A DNA stretch of 64,000 nucleotides, from contig CM063243.1 of assembly GCA_032158295.1 (NCBI GenBank), forward strand, positions 3,914,948 to 3,978,947. The letters run 5' to 3'. The stretch is from Pycnopodia helianthoides. Its lineage: Eukaryota; Echinodermata; Asteroidea; Forcipulatida; Asteriidae. The position numbers and the translations under genes were made by a program. Numbering within the stretch: the first letter of the stretch is position 1; every line of letters starts with the position of its first letter. Under the pieces are notes generated by a model, which had not been told where the DNA came from, made no database searches, and saw nothing but the letters and a program-made list of their open reading frames with translations. Positions 22,569-33,720 of the stretch are shown piece after piece.

Positions 22569-22941
22569 GTGCAGCACTGAACAGAAAACACTCTTACAGT
22601 TGACTTCACATCATAAGGCTTTGTGGGCAGGCACAGCTTAACCCAGATTATTTTTAATTTTATTACAGATTGATGTTATTAAAGGGAGGTTATAGCAAGG
22701 TTTTAGCCAGGATTTGGCGCTTGTTCAAATGTTAAAGGAACATATTACAGAATTGGTAAGAAAAAAACTTGTAAAATATACTTTTTTGATCACAGATTTA
22801 CATAAAACTTACACGGTCTAATGATGATGATAGTAAAAAACATCCCTTGAAATATTTCTGTCTGAAATGCCATATTTGATGAGAAATGAATAAACTAGTT
22901 TTCCGATTGGAGTTTATCACTCAGTGAACGTTTAATTCATT
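22569..22941 (+). repeat. Source or sister of the 373-bp duplication
   Basis: See 18,006-18,378. Here the segment continues into the rest of the intact family-C element, so this copy is the likely source. The left border falls at GGGCTGTTTGTGCAGCACTG, the box that also recurs at 48,946 (+) and on the minus strand at 58.8, 61.4, 62.9 and 63.7 kb. Confidence 0.75.
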
Positions 22942-23127
22942 TGTTGAATCTATTTGATTTCATGCAAATGTGTAATCGGTTTTCACTATTTTTTTGTGAC
23001 TCAGATGGCCAATCGATCTCAAACTTCTACAGGTTTGTCAGTTTATGTATATGGTGGATTACATAAAGTGCTTACACTGCAAGCAACTGCTTTGTTAGCA
23101 AAAACCAATTCTGTAATGTTCCTTTAA
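22732..23127 (+). mobile_element. MITE family C, copy 1 (complete)
   Basis: Starts TTAAAGGAACATATTACAGA and ends CCAATTCTGTAATGTTCCTTTAA, with inverted ends of about 25 bp. It contains GAGTTTATCACTCAGTGAAC, a small inverted repeat. A second complete copy in the opposite orientation is at 35,527-35,921. Confidence 0.8.
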
Positions 23128-23204
23128 GGTTTGGGTGATTTTACACGCCAATTGCATTTTTTTTATAAAGTTTATTCTGACAGCTGTTTGAGGTGAAAGT
23201 TCAT

Positions 23205-23420
23205 ACCAGCACCAATCCTCCAGAAAACTGTTTCAGGCATTTGACGTCCCTCAAAGTCACTTGCTTATTTTGATTGCAACAATAACAATTAATCAGTATC
23301 ATTCCCTCCGAACCGTTTGTTTCTGTTTTCACTGTTGGTTTTTCTTCATTTATTTTTTATTTAAAATTTAAAAAAACAAAATAGGTAAAATAAATTTATC
23401 TGAGTTTAACTGGTTTTTGT
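23205..23420 (+). repeat. Intron-type piece of the module unit
   Basis: ACCAGCACCAATCCTC, CTGTTTCAGGCATTTGACGT and TTTTGATTGCAACAAT also occur in the introns between modules at 34-40 kb. The module array therefore once began here, about 10 kb before the first recognisable exon-like module, and was split by the Gypsy region. Confidence 0.6.
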
Positions 23421-23433
23421 CTGTCGTTGCTCA

Positions 23434-23535
23434 GGGCCCAATTTCAAAGAGCTGCCTAACTACAAAAAGTAGCTAGCATGTTACATGTACAATTTGTGAC
23501 TGGTATTCTACCCATTTCTGCTTAACTGACAAATG
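23434..23535 (+). mobile_element. MITE family E fragment
   Basis: AGGGCCCAATTTCAAAGAGC, then GTACAATTTGTGACTGGTAT as in the complete element at 14.5 kb. One end only. Confidence 0.6.
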
Positions 23536-23553
23536 TTGAGAAATATTTTCCGC

Positions 23554-23937
23554 TTAAAGACACTGGACACCTTTGGTAATTGTCAAAGACCAGTCTTCTC
23601 ACTTGGTGTATCTCAACATATGCACAAAATAAACCTGTGAAAATTTGAACTCAATTGGTCGTCGAAGTTGCGAGATAATAATGGAAGAAAAAAAACCTTG
23701 TCACACGAAGTTGTGTGCTTTCAGATGCTTGATTTTGAGACTTCACGCACGAGGTCTCAAAATCAATTCAAATATTTTACTGAGAAATTACTTCTTTCTC
23801 AAAAACTTACATTACTTCAGAGGGAGCCGTTTCTCACAGTGTTTTTACTATCAACAGCTCTCCATTGCTCGTTACCAAGTAAGTTTTTATTCTAACAATT
23901 ATTTCGAGTAATTACCAATAGTGTCCAGTGCCTTTAA
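23554..23937 (+). mobile_element. MITE family D, copy 1
   Basis: Starts TTAAAGACACTGGACACC and ends GTGTCCAGTGCCTTTAA. The centre is a hairpin (GATTTTGAGACTTC / GAGGTCTCAAAATC). Copy 2 is at 36,909-37,274. I associate this family with sea stars from memory. Its 88-codon frame is not a gene. Confidence 0.8.
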
Positions 23938-24109
23938 GCACTTTACCAGAGCAAAGACTTTTTATCCACTTCTTAAACCCCAACCTTTTTAGTGTGTGTT
24001 TTGACTTCATGACAAATAAGTATATGTGTAAAAAAAGAATCAATCATGGCATTGCCAACGTCCTAGACAGGATTGCTAAGTGACACTTTCAAGAAAAGAT
24101 TGTGGTGTG

Positions 24110-25010
24110 ATGAGGTCGCAAAGATGGAGGACGTCCAAGAACAAATGAAAGCTTTGGCTGCTACAGTGGAGATGAAGAGTGCAGAGGGGAGGGGATGGAA
24201 CCAGCACTGGTAAGCCTGACAAAGCCATGGTTGTTCTCCAGATCAGGTGCGAAGATAACAAGGAGGCTTGTAAGAGCAACAAGAACCTGAGAGTTCTAGA
24301 GTGGGCCGAAGATTGGAGATGTCTCACAGAAGACACGTCAGATGAGGAAGGTGCACGGCTAGTTCTAGACCACCTCACGGGTGAAGCAATGCAGAGGACA
24401 GATCTCCCCCCCCAATCAGTTAGGAGCAGTGCTGAAATTATAATCACATGAATCATTGAGGTGTACACCTAGGCCATGAGTCCAAACCAGCCTGCTTGGA
24501 AGACTTTTATGACTGCAAGCATAGAGGGGACAGTTCCCCCCCAGAGTTCTCCCTCAACATGCTGCAACACCTAAAAGGAAATTAGAGAGATTGCCACTCA
24601 GATGGAAACCCCTTCTAGAGAGCAAAGATGACATCCTGAACGAGAGGTTTTTCATTGGGACTGATGGCTGATAAATCCTTTGAAAGAGAAATGAGAGGCT
24701 ACCCACAAGAGAACCCTGGTACCGAATTCGCTGGAGTCATTGCGGAGGCCGTTGCAACCAAGGTGGCTGAAGACTCGTCAAGCAAACTTCAACATCAGCT
24801 GTATCAGCAAGCTACCATGCTTCAAGGCTGAGCGGGAGGCCTTGAGTTAACTGTGTGGAGACAGATGTCCCAACTCTTGTCACACCAGTCGTCCCAAACC
24901 CCTAACCCCATCTGATTGAACCAAGGTCTAATAATAAAGTGCTACAACTGCAAAGAAGTCGGTCACATTGCCAATACTATCAAATCCCAGAGGAAGGACA
25001 AGAGCGGGGG
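24110..25010 (+). pseudogene. Gypsy-type gag remnant with zinc knuckle
   Basis: From 24,123 an open frame begins MEDVQEQMKALAATVE, then a frameshift leads to ARLVLDHLTGEAMQRT, typical of Metaviridae gag, and REMRGYPQENPGTEFAGVIA. At 24,944 CYNCKEVGHIANT is a CCHC zinc knuckle whose last Cys is replaced. Several stops and frameshifts. Directly downstream the gag tail is an 83-bp minisatellite. Confidence 0.7.
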
Positions 25011-25014
25011 GGCC

Positions 25015-26170
25015 CCATCAACCCCATCAAGGATTCCCACACCCCACCCCTGGGCGGATGCTACCCCGTCAATAACACCCGACAACAATTCACAAACGCA
25101 GCGGCCCCATCAAGGATTCCCACACCCCACTGCTGGGTGGATGCTACCCCGTCAATAACACCCAGCAACAATTCACAAACACAGCAGCCCCATCAAGGAT
25201 TGCCACACCCTACTGCCTTGCGGATGCTACCACGTCAATAACACCCAGCAACAATTCACAAACACAGCAGCCCCATCAAAGATTCCCACACCCCACTGCT
25301 GGGCGGATGCTACCCCGTCAATAACACCGCACAACAATTCACAAACACAGCAGCCCCATCAAGGATTGCCACACCCTACTGCTTGGCGGATGCTACCACG
25401 TCAATAACACCCAGCAACAATTCACAAACACAGCAGCCCCATCAAGATTCCCACACCCACTGCTGGGCGGATGCTACCCCGTCAATAACACCCCAAAAAA
25501 CAATTCACAAACACAGCAGCCCCATCAAGGATTTCACACACCCCACGCTGGGGGATGCTACCACGTCAATAACACCAGACAACAATTCACAAACGCAAGG
25601 GCCCCATCAAGAATTCCCACACCCCACTGCTTGGTGGATGCTACCACGTCAATAACACCAGATAACAATTTACAAACGTAGCGGCCCCATCAAGGATTCT
25701 CACACCCCACTGCCGTGGAGGAAGCTACCTCATCAATAACACCAGACAACAATTCACAAATGCGGCGTCCCCATCAAGGATTGCCACACCCCACCCCTGG
25801 GCGGATGCTACCTCATCAATAACACCCGACAACAATTCACAAACGCAGCGGCCCCATTTTCCCACACCCCACCCCTGGGCGGATGCTACCACATCAATAA
25901 CACCAGATAACAATTCACAAACACAGCGGCCCCATCAAGGATTGCCACACCCCACTGCCGGGGAGGAAGCTACCTCATCAATAACACCAGACAACAATTC
26001 ACAAATGCAGCGTCCCCATCAAGGATTGCCACACCCTACTGCTAGGTGGGATGCTACCTCATCAATAACACCTGACAACAATTCACAAACGCAGTGGCCC
26101 CATCAAGGATTGCTACACGCCACTGCTGGCGGATGCTAACTCATCAATAATGGCTGACAACAATTCACAA
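25015..26170. repeat. 83-bp minisatellite in the gag 3' region
   Basis: About 14 copies of a unit containing CCCACACCCCACTGCTGGGC, GGATGCTACC, GTCAATAACACC and CAATTCACAAACACAGC, ending CCCCATCAAGGATT. It continues the frame after the zinc knuckle (Pro/His/Thr-rich). Since 83 is not a multiple of three, each unit shifts the frame, so expansion destroyed coding. Confidence 0.85.
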
Positions 26171-26199
26171 GCGCCAATAAGAGCCCGGCGCTTCAGGGA

Positions 26200-26330
26200 A
26201 AGATAGCTGGCTCTACTTCAGGCCGCCCAGTGTGACTACAGAAATCTCCTGATCCCCAGGAGTGTGGCTTTAGTGGACACCTGCTGTATCTCTCAGAATG
26301 AAACCATGTGACCAAGATAGTCAACACCTG
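26200..26330 (+). pseudogene. Gypsy aspartic-protease-like remnant
   Basis: GTGGCTTTAGTGGACACC encodes VALVDT, the start of the retroviral-type protease active site, followed by Cys where Gly is expected. The sequence is cut at 26,330 by an inverted-repeat element and resumes after 26,765. Confidence 0.4.
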
Positions 26331-26765
26331 TCGCGGTCTCAGATGTCCGGTGTGCTAAAAGTTCCGGGTGACGTCACCGGGCATTTCGGCACGCTGTCGT
26401 TGTGGGCGTGGGTTTCCCGTGCTCTGCATCTGCGGACGCCGCGAATAAATCTCAAAGACCTATTTTTTTTTCTTTTCCGATTATTTTCTGTTCAGTCGCT
26501 TTCAGAAGAACCTTGTCTGTAATTCCCGCTCCTCAAATACTTGATTATGTGATTGCTTTTTTCACAATATTGTCGTAGACGATTAACTCGTTCACAACTC
26601 GATTTACTTGTGGACATGACAGCTACGAGCTCGAGCAAAACAGTCGACTGAGCCCGGCACTAAAATCGACTCCTTTCGCTTGCTGTGCGCAGGTATAGCA
26701 TGACGTAATACTACCGTATTTGGTAGTCCGGAGCTTTTAGCACACCGGACATCTGAGACCGCGAC
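26330..26765. mobile_element. 436-bp inverted-repeat element inside Gypsy
   Basis: Terminal inverted repeats of about 38 bp: GTCGCGGTCTCAGATGTCCG..TGTGCTAAAAG on the left, CTTTTAGCACACCGGACATC..GACCGCGAC on the right. It contains TGACGTCA near the left end and no transposase. A target duplication longer than 2-3 bp is not evident. Confidence 0.75.
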
Positions 26766-28385
26766 ACCGGTGCTGAAGATGTGTGATGGCTTCAACCATG
26801 CTTCAACTGAAAGGCTGGCATGGCTGGAGAGGGATTATCTGACCAGTGCAAGTGTTACAATCTGATACTTGTTCAATCCATGAGACCCACAAAGGATTCA
26901 CCCGGACAATTACAGGCTCAGATGACTTCAGAGTAAATCACACATAGATCTATATAAAAGCTGTCAATATGGATGACTCCCTACAATTCAACAGTAAATG
27001 ATACAAAAATCAATAAGGATGAATGAGAACAACTAGTACAGTTACTAAAGAAATACAACTAAAGAAATACAAGAATGTTTTCTCCAAAGCAGACGATGAC
27101 CTTTATAACCGTACTTGTCCACTGGCCTGCCTCCTTCTTTGTCTACTCCAGTGAAAAAAAACAACTGTTTGGTCAAGAACCAACCCTGCCGATTGACCTG
27201 ATGTTCAGATTGCCAGCTCCAGAGCACACGACAATATTCAATCTAGATGTCTGGGTGTGAAGCAGCATCAACAGAAGCTAAGGGATGCTGCTGCAGCTGC
27301 CCTAGCAAGAATGGAAGACAAGCAAGCACACCAATTTTGTTCTCTCCAAAATAAACGATGACCTTGGATTCACCTTGGCAATATATTCACAATATCCCCA
27401 CCCTTGATGATAGACCAGATTGTGTGCCCCACTGCAGACTTCAACCACACCAGATGACAGAGGTGAAGGCCCATCATCTTCAGAAGCTACTTGAACGGAA
27501 AATTATAAGACCATCTGTCAGTCCCTAAGCTGCCTCCATGGTTATTCTTAGCAAGAAGGATGGAAGAATATGGCTTTGTGACAACTACTGGGCCCAGAGT
27601 CAACGAAAATCAATCTACTACCAAGAATCAATGAGGCTGTAAACTCACTTGAAGAAGCAAAGGTGTTAGGTTAAACATGTTGCAGTTTTCATCCACTAGA
27701 GAGAAATATGATCAACTACAGTTAAATGAAATTTGAGCTTCTCGCCCTGGCTAAAATTGCAGTGACCTAGAAGTTTTGGAGCGACTTTCGTCAGGCAAAG
27801 TTTTCAGTCTTCACTGACAATAAACTGAGGTGGGATGGGCCAGCCAGTTTGCCCAGTTCATCTACAACCTAAAATTTTGTTCTAGCAATGCTTATGCCAA
27901 TGCCGAAGCTCTGAGTTGCCAGAATAGTCTCGCCAAAGAGTTGTTGCAGGATGCCTCACAGTCAACTTGTGATCTTCAGGTAGTTGGCGAGGCAAGCACA
28001 CTACATGGCTACACAATGCAAGAACTTTAACCTACAGAAGGAAGAAACCACCATATCAAGACTCTTGGCATCTTGTAGACACGGACCAAAACCAAAGGTG
28101 CATCGCCAAGGGGCATGAAAATGCTTCTCAAAAAAAGAAGGAAAGAATACAGGAGATAGAGTTCCTACATGTATGTCTGCAGACACAAGAACCGGGAGAG
28201 GGCGAGCAGATTTGACTAGGTCTTCTGCCTGCCGGATTGCAGCCAACCGTCCTGGCAGCACTACATGGCAAAGAAAGAAACTAGGGTCAGGAGCATACCC
28301 TCGCATTAGTTATAAGAGAATGTTTCACAAGCTCGGGATGACCACTGATCATGTGGAGAAATACTGCAGAACCTGTGAGCAATGT
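26766..28385 (+). pseudogene. Gypsy pol remnant: RT, RNase H, integrase zinc finger
   Basis: In order, with stops and frameshifts: YKNVFSKADDDL (before RT, about 27,065); an integrase C-terminal piece FGQEPTLPIDLMFRLPAP (27,170-27,225); a second pre-RT start at about 27,335; RT KIIRPSVSP and VILSKKDGRIWLCDNY (27,495-27,590); RNase H FELLALAKIAVT and FSVFTDNK (27,730-27,825) with SNAYANAEALS; integrase zinc-finger region LPAGLQPTVLAALHG and CRTCEQC (28,225-28,385). Integrase sequence in front of RT means two elements were joined or rearranged. The 3.75-kb element starts at 28,386. Confidence 0.7.
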
Positions 28386-28479
28386 CCCAGTCCGCAAGCC
28401 GCGATCGGTTTGTCGTCGGTCCACCGGCGGCACCACCAGCGGGCCGACGGTGGCTGCCACCGGCGGACCGCCAACACGA

Positions 28480-29425
28480 ATGTCCGCCCGCTCGCCGTCG
28501 GTTCGCCGGCGGCAGCCGACGGAGGACCGGTGGTGGGCCGACGGTGGACCGTGCCGGTGGTCCGTCGGTGGCAAACATCTGATGGTCCGCCGTTGGCCCA
28601 TCATCGGCCCTCTGTCGGCTGCCGACGGCGGACCACCAGTGAGCGGGCGGACATTTGTGCTGGCGGTCCGCTGGTGACAGCCCTCTGATGGTCCGCCGTT
28701 GGGCCATCATCGGCCCTCTGTTGGCTGCCGACAGTGGACCACTGGCGAGCAGGCGGACGTTTGTGCCGGCGGTCCGCTAATGGCAGCCCTCTGATGGTCC
28801 GCCGTTGGCCCATCATCGGCCCTCTGTTGGCTGCCGACGTTGGACCACTGGCGAGCAGGCGGACGTTTGTGCCGGCGTTCCGCTAATGGCAGCCCTCTGA
28901 TGGTCCGCCGTTGGCCCATTATCGGCCCTCTGTTGGCTGCCGACGGTGGACCACCAGCGAGCGGGCGGACATTTGTGCTGGCGGTCCGCTGGTGACAGCC
29001 CTCTGATGGTCCGCCGTTGGGCCATCATCGGCCCTCTGTTGGCTGCCGACGGTGGACCACTGGCGAGCAGGCGGACGTTTGTGCCGGCGGTCCGCTAATG
29101 GCAGCCCTCTGATGGTCCGCCGTTGGCCCATCATCGGCCCTCTGTTGGCTGCCGACGTTGGACCACTGGCGAGCAGGCGGACGTTTGTGCCGGCGTTCCG
29201 CTAATGGCAGCCCTCTGATGGTCCGCCGTTGGCCCATTATCGGCCCTCTGTTGGCTGCCGACGGTGGACCACTGGCGAGCAGGCGGACGTTTGTGCCGGC
29301 GTTCCGCTAATGGCAGCCCTCTGATTGTCCGCCGTTGGCCCATCATCGGCCCTCTGTTGGCTGCCGACAGTGGACCACTGGCGAGCAGGCGGACGTTCTT
29401 GCCCCGGTCCGCTAATGGCAGCCGT
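28480..29425. repeat. 106-bp GC-rich satellite
   Basis: About nine copies containing GATGGTCCGCCGTTGGCCCA, TCGGCCCTCTGTTGGCTGCC and GGCGGACGTTTGTGCCGGCG. Variants recur every third unit (for example the copies at 28,707 and 29,025), giving a 318-bp higher-order period. Minus-strand frames of about 70 codons recur in every unit and are repeat artefacts. Confidence 0.85.
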
Positions 29426-29429
29426 CTAA

Positions 29430-30890
29430 GAATAATTCAATGTTACTTTGCCAGCTAGTTTTGCTGCCAATATTTGTGTAGTAAAAAAACATTATTTATT
29501 ATTATATAAATAATATCACTTTAATTGTTCCATCCTTTGTTTGCATGGTATAGAGCATAAAAATTAAATAGCATTTAATGACAAAAAATAAAGAGCACAT
29601 TTTCAATGCAAATTCAGATATAGATTTATCTCTTTTGTACATATGTGAAGATCTTCGTTGATGTCAATGTTGCTTGGGTCAGTCGCAGTGCAGTCCGTAG
29701 ACTAGACAGCCACTGTAGTATGAGCTGTTGGTGTTCTGCTGATTTCCTGTTCTAAGTTCGTTCCACTCAATCTCCACAGAGCATGGCTTTCTTGTATGTG
29801 AAGTAATCAACCTTGTTCAACTCATGGTATCTGTAATAGATAGGAACAACAGAAATAGATAAGCTGCCGTGTTTCATACATTTCTAAGGTTGATTGAAGT
29901 TTTACAGGTTGGCATGGTTATTCCATCAGCTGTGCATTATACGGTACATGTAAAGTAGATAGTATTCAATCATCAATCTATTGAATTGTTACATTTACTA
30001 CCTGAAAACTGATTAACTATAAGTAAGTATTCAGTAGGCCAATAATCCTCTACATAAATAACTTGGACGGATTCAGTTTAATAAAAAACACTGGCTTGAA
30101 AACAAATAAGCAAATAAGTTGCTGGACAAAGAGGGTTTCAAGGTGAGGCACGGAAAGTTGTAACAAACCCTATATAAGTGCATGGAGTGAACATTTTACT
30201 AGTCAAAGAGAGAGTAATATAAGTAACAGTCTTCCGTCAAATTTTATGAATAACGTACTTACATGTAACAGTGACCATAGCTCTAATCAGCCAGCAAGAA
30301 TACACAGATGATGCTTGTGTTGTGTACAATTTTGAACACAAGTGAATCAGTTTTGGCCATGCCCATGGCCTCGCATGCAGATTATGACTATGAGGAGGGG
30401 AAGCATAGATCTACAGTAAAACATTATGTCCAGACATGGTGTTAATGCTGTCCTTTGAAAAACTTGAGCTTGATTATGCTGCGATACAACTGATGATCAC
30501 TTTTCTCCATTCTCCTTGCTAGTAACAAATCACGACCGTGGAGAAAAAGTCACAATCGACCCTTGCTCTACTCTGCATCAACCAACCGTTTTTTTTAAAT
30601 GGCTCAGTGTTGAGCAGTTAGCTGTAATTTGACCATAATGACCTGTGACCCTGACCCTACTGCAAACCAGGCACATTGAACAGCTAGCAGTACTCTGTAT
30701 CACTGTTAGTGTAGTGCACTATGGGTGGGCTAGGGCCACAGCTATTATGTGTGTAGGGTAGTAGATACACTATTCAAGGTGAGCAATCTGTAGGCCCTAC
30801 TGTTAAAGTAAATTATATAACAATATATAACAATATTATATAAAACTATTGCTCGTGGAGCGGTATGCTGCCCAGTTAACGGGAGCTGGT
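29430..30890. other. AT-rich interior of the 3.75-kb element, no gene
   Basis: No open frame above about 60 codons and no transposase motif. A few TATAACAATAT repeats near 30,815-30,845. Confidence 0.4.
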
Positions 30891-30894
30891 GGTC

Positions 30895-31995
30895 TGTTTT
30901 TCGCTTTGGAGAGTAAAGCCTCAAGTGGTATGCCGCTGGTTACCGTTATTAGTCCGCTGTAGGTTTTTCGGTGGCAGGACTCTTTAGTATGCCGCTGGGG
31001 ATTACCGATATAAGGCCGCAGTCGGCTCTTGAGCGGCGGGCCACTGGTGGTATGTCTTGGTGGTTACCGATGTCGGTCCGCTGTCGGTTCTTGAGAGGCA
31101 AGCCTCTGGTGGTTTGCCAATGGTTACCGATGTCGGTCCACTGTCGGTTCTTGAGAGGCAAGCCTCTGGTGGTTTGCCACTGGTTACCGATGTCGGTCCA
31201 CTGTCGGTTCTTGAGCGGCAAGCCTCTGGTGGTTTGCCACTGGTTACCGATGTCGGTCCACCGTCGGTTCTTAAGAGGCAAGCCTCTGGTGGTTTGCCAC
31301 TGGTTACCGATGTCGGTCCACCGTCGGTTCTTGAGAGGCAAGCCTCTGGTGGTTTGCCACTGGTTACCGATGTCGGTCCCCTGTCGGTTCTTGAGAGGCA
31401 AGCCTCTGGTGGTTTGCCACTGGTTACCGATGTCGGTCCACTGTCGGTTCTTGAGAGGCAAGCCTCTGGTGGTTTGCCACTGGTTACCGATGTTGGTATA
31501 CTGTCGGTTTTTGAGAGGCAAGCCTCTGGTGGTTTGCCACTGGTTACCGATGTTGGTATACTGTCGGTTTTTGAGCGGCAAGCCTCTGGTGGTTTGCCAC
31601 TGGTTACCGAAGTCGGTCCACTGTCGGTTCTTGAGCGGCAAGCCTCTGGTGGTTTGCCACTGGTTACCGATGTCGGTATACTGTCGGTTTTTGAGAGGCA
31701 AGCCTCTGGTGGTTTGCCACTGGTTACCGATGTCGGTCCACTGTCGTTTCTTGAGCGGCAAGCCTCTAGTGGTTTGCCACTGGTTACCGATGTCGGTCCA
31801 CTGTCGGTTTTTGAGCGGCATGCCTCTAGTGGTTTGCCACTGGTTACCGATGTCGATCCGCTGTCGGTTTTTGAGCGGCATGCCTCTAGTGGTTTGCCAC
31901 TGGTTACCGATGTCGGTCCACTGTCGTTTTTTGAGCGACAGGCCGCTGATTGTGTGCCACTTGGTTACCTATGGCGGACCGCCGATGGATTTTCG
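30895..31995. repeat. 60-bp satellite
   Basis: About 18 copies. From 31,081 to 31,920 the unit is in perfect 60-bp register: CTGTCGGTTCTTGAGAGGCA, AGCCTCTGGTGGTTTGCCAC, TGGTTACCGATGTCGGTCCA. Frames of 310-397 codons on both strands follow from 60 being divisible by three and are not genes. Confidence 0.9.
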
Positions 31996-32137
31996 TCGGC
32001 GTGCCACTGATCGTAAGCCACTTGGCTACCACCAGCGGACCGCTGTCGGTATCAAGTCGGCGTGCCGATGCCGACGAGCCGCTCCTCAGCCACCACATGC
32101 CACCGGCGGTCCGACGGCGGCTTGCGGACTGGGGTAC

Positions 32138-33060
32138 AGTTCCCAACAAACCTACTACGGGTAAACTAATCGCAGAACACCCCTTAGCTATGACTTCGTG
32201 TGAATGTCTTTGTGATGACATATGCATGCAGCAAGTTTTTACAGGCAGTGTCGATCATGTCCGAACCAGAAGGCCTATAACACCGTTGCAAAGGTCTTGA
32301 TGAAAGAAAGGTTTTTCAGGAATAATGGAGTCCCTAGAAGGATACACAGTGGAAAACAGAATTTAAAAATCACAGCTGGTAAAGGGGCTGCCTACAGCGT
32401 TTTCCGAGAGCTGGACCACTGCATACCATCCCTAGGGAAACAGACAATTGTTAATGGTTTAATCACACACTTCACAACATGCTATGAGCCCTACCTATCT
32501 GTAGATCAGAAGAGGCATTGGCCGTAGCACTTTACAGGAGTTGGTATTTATGTATACCGTACTCGACACTCATCTACTGGCCTGTCCCCCTTCGTCGTTG
32601 CAGTCAAGATCTAACCAATCCAATATAGATGCCTGGTTGAAGTAGCAGCAACAGAAGTTCAAACACTGCCCTCTAAAAGCAAGGGACTGCGAGCAATGCC
32701 AAAGGCGATGAAGGGGATTGCTCTAGGGAAAGTTCTCCTTTGAACTCGCCCCTCGGTAGAAGATTTTTTTTACCTGTGTCCTCCTACTGTTTATGAGATA
32801 CAGCTTGCTGATGGCCCTGGCCCGGAACCACCTGGACTTCATAGAAACCGTCCCCTACCACTCGCCACTTAAGCTGCTCCTGAGTCCTCTGATACAGCAA
32901 GAGAGCCTGCCACTAACCCGGCAGTCTCCCAAGATCCTAGCGAACCCATTTCACAAACAAGACACATGTAGTCAATCACAATCCCAAGGGGAAGACGCTA
33001 ACGACAGAGTGTATAGGTTGGAGTATGTCCCACAGAAACAATGAGAGTGAAACGGCCCAC
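32138..33060 (+). pseudogene. Gypsy integrase core and C-terminal remnant
   Basis: NNGVPRRIHSGKQN (about 32,320-32,360) matches the usual GVPxxIHSDQGxxF, with the catalytic Asp lost. DQKRHWP and RHSSTGLSPF (32,505-32,590) are the conserved continuation. Downstream 32,690-33,000 resembles the pol C-terminus. Stops occur throughout. It continues the integrase zinc finger at 28.2-28.4 kb after the 3.75-kb insertion. Confidence 0.7.
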
Positions 33061-33234
33061 TTCCCTTGGTAGACGAAGGCATGACAGTAAAACCCTCATG
33101 CAGCTCCAAATCCACACAGCAGAACATCCTACCACTCCTGCAGGCTCCTTTCATGCAGTGATGTCACCTACCTCTGATGACCTCACAGTATACCTCTCCT
33201 GCTGCTGAACCCCAAATCTCTGTTTCTCCTTCTA

Positions 33235-33560
33235 CCATTATACACTTATCAGTGCATCCTGACAACAATGACATATGGGGACAGAGACATGGTCAACAGC
33301 CAAAGAGATGGAACACAACTTACTATCGACACAAGGAGGATGCTTGGACGGACTCTAGGTGACAAATGGACATACCAACATCGGGCAGAAAACTCAGATC
33401 AAAGACATCATGGTAAAGATCAAGGAAATGAAATGGAGATGGAGGGTAGGACACTTATGTATGAAGAAGACGTGACAACAGGTGGATGAAGAGGCTAACA
33501 GAATGGCAACCTCGAAATGGAAATAGAAGAAGATGAAGGCAGAAGAGAAGATGGAGAGAC
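33235..33560 (+). pseudogene. RTE-type reverse transcriptase C-terminal fragment
   Basis: ETWSTAKEMEHNLLSTQ in one frame, RRMLGRTLGDKWTYQH in another, then IKDIMVKIKEMKWRWRVGHL. The order matches the RTE/BovB C-terminus seen on the other strand at 9.4-9.8 kb. Three frames are needed to follow it, so it is dead. Confidence 0.65.
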
Positions 33561-33569
33561 TAATTAAGT

Positions 33570-33720
33570 ACAAACATACACAAACACATTCTCCTGAAGA
33601 CGAGCAGAGTATACTGTTCGAACATCGAGACCAAACCGGCTCTTCTCAGAGCCAACACTCATGCAAAAGAGATTTACACATGGTTGTACCCGCAGGTTTT
33701 GCTATTTATTTATTTATAAT
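33570..33720 (+). mobile_element. Retroelement tail with TCCTGAAGACGAGCAGAG box
   Basis: TCTCCTGAAGACGAGCAGAG then ACTGTTCGAACATCGAGACC and CTCTTCTCAGAGCC. A close relative of this box forms the big palindrome at 35,126-35,291. From memory such boxes occur at Penelope-like element ends. Assignment is tentative. Confidence 0.35.

Larger units (their letters stand above)
28386..32133. mobile_element. 3.75-kb inverted-repeat element with two satellites, inserted in integrase
   Basis: The left end CCCAGTCCGCAAGCCGC (28,386-28,402) is exactly mirrored by GCGGCTTGCGGACTGGG (32,117-32,133). Gypsy integrase zinc-finger sequence stops at its left edge and integrase core follows its right edge. Inside are a 106-bp satellite on the left, about 1.4 kb of AT-rich unique sequence without transposase (29,430-30,890) and a 60-bp satellite on the right. 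Sub-terminal GC-rich repeats resemble EnSpm/CACTA architecture, but the ends do not fit that family. Class unassigned. Confidence 0.6.

Noticed and set aside
24076..24468. 130-codon minus-strand protein
   Set aside because: Antisense shadow of the Gypsy gag remnant read on the plus strand.
28173..29458. Arg/Pro-rich proteins of 70-170 residues
   Set aside because: Products of the GC-rich 106-bp satellite; the same frame recurs in each unit on the minus strand.
30949..32164. Open frames of 310-397 codons on both strands
   Set aside because: They are open only because the 60-bp satellite period is divisible by three. The peptides are simple repeats with no domain.
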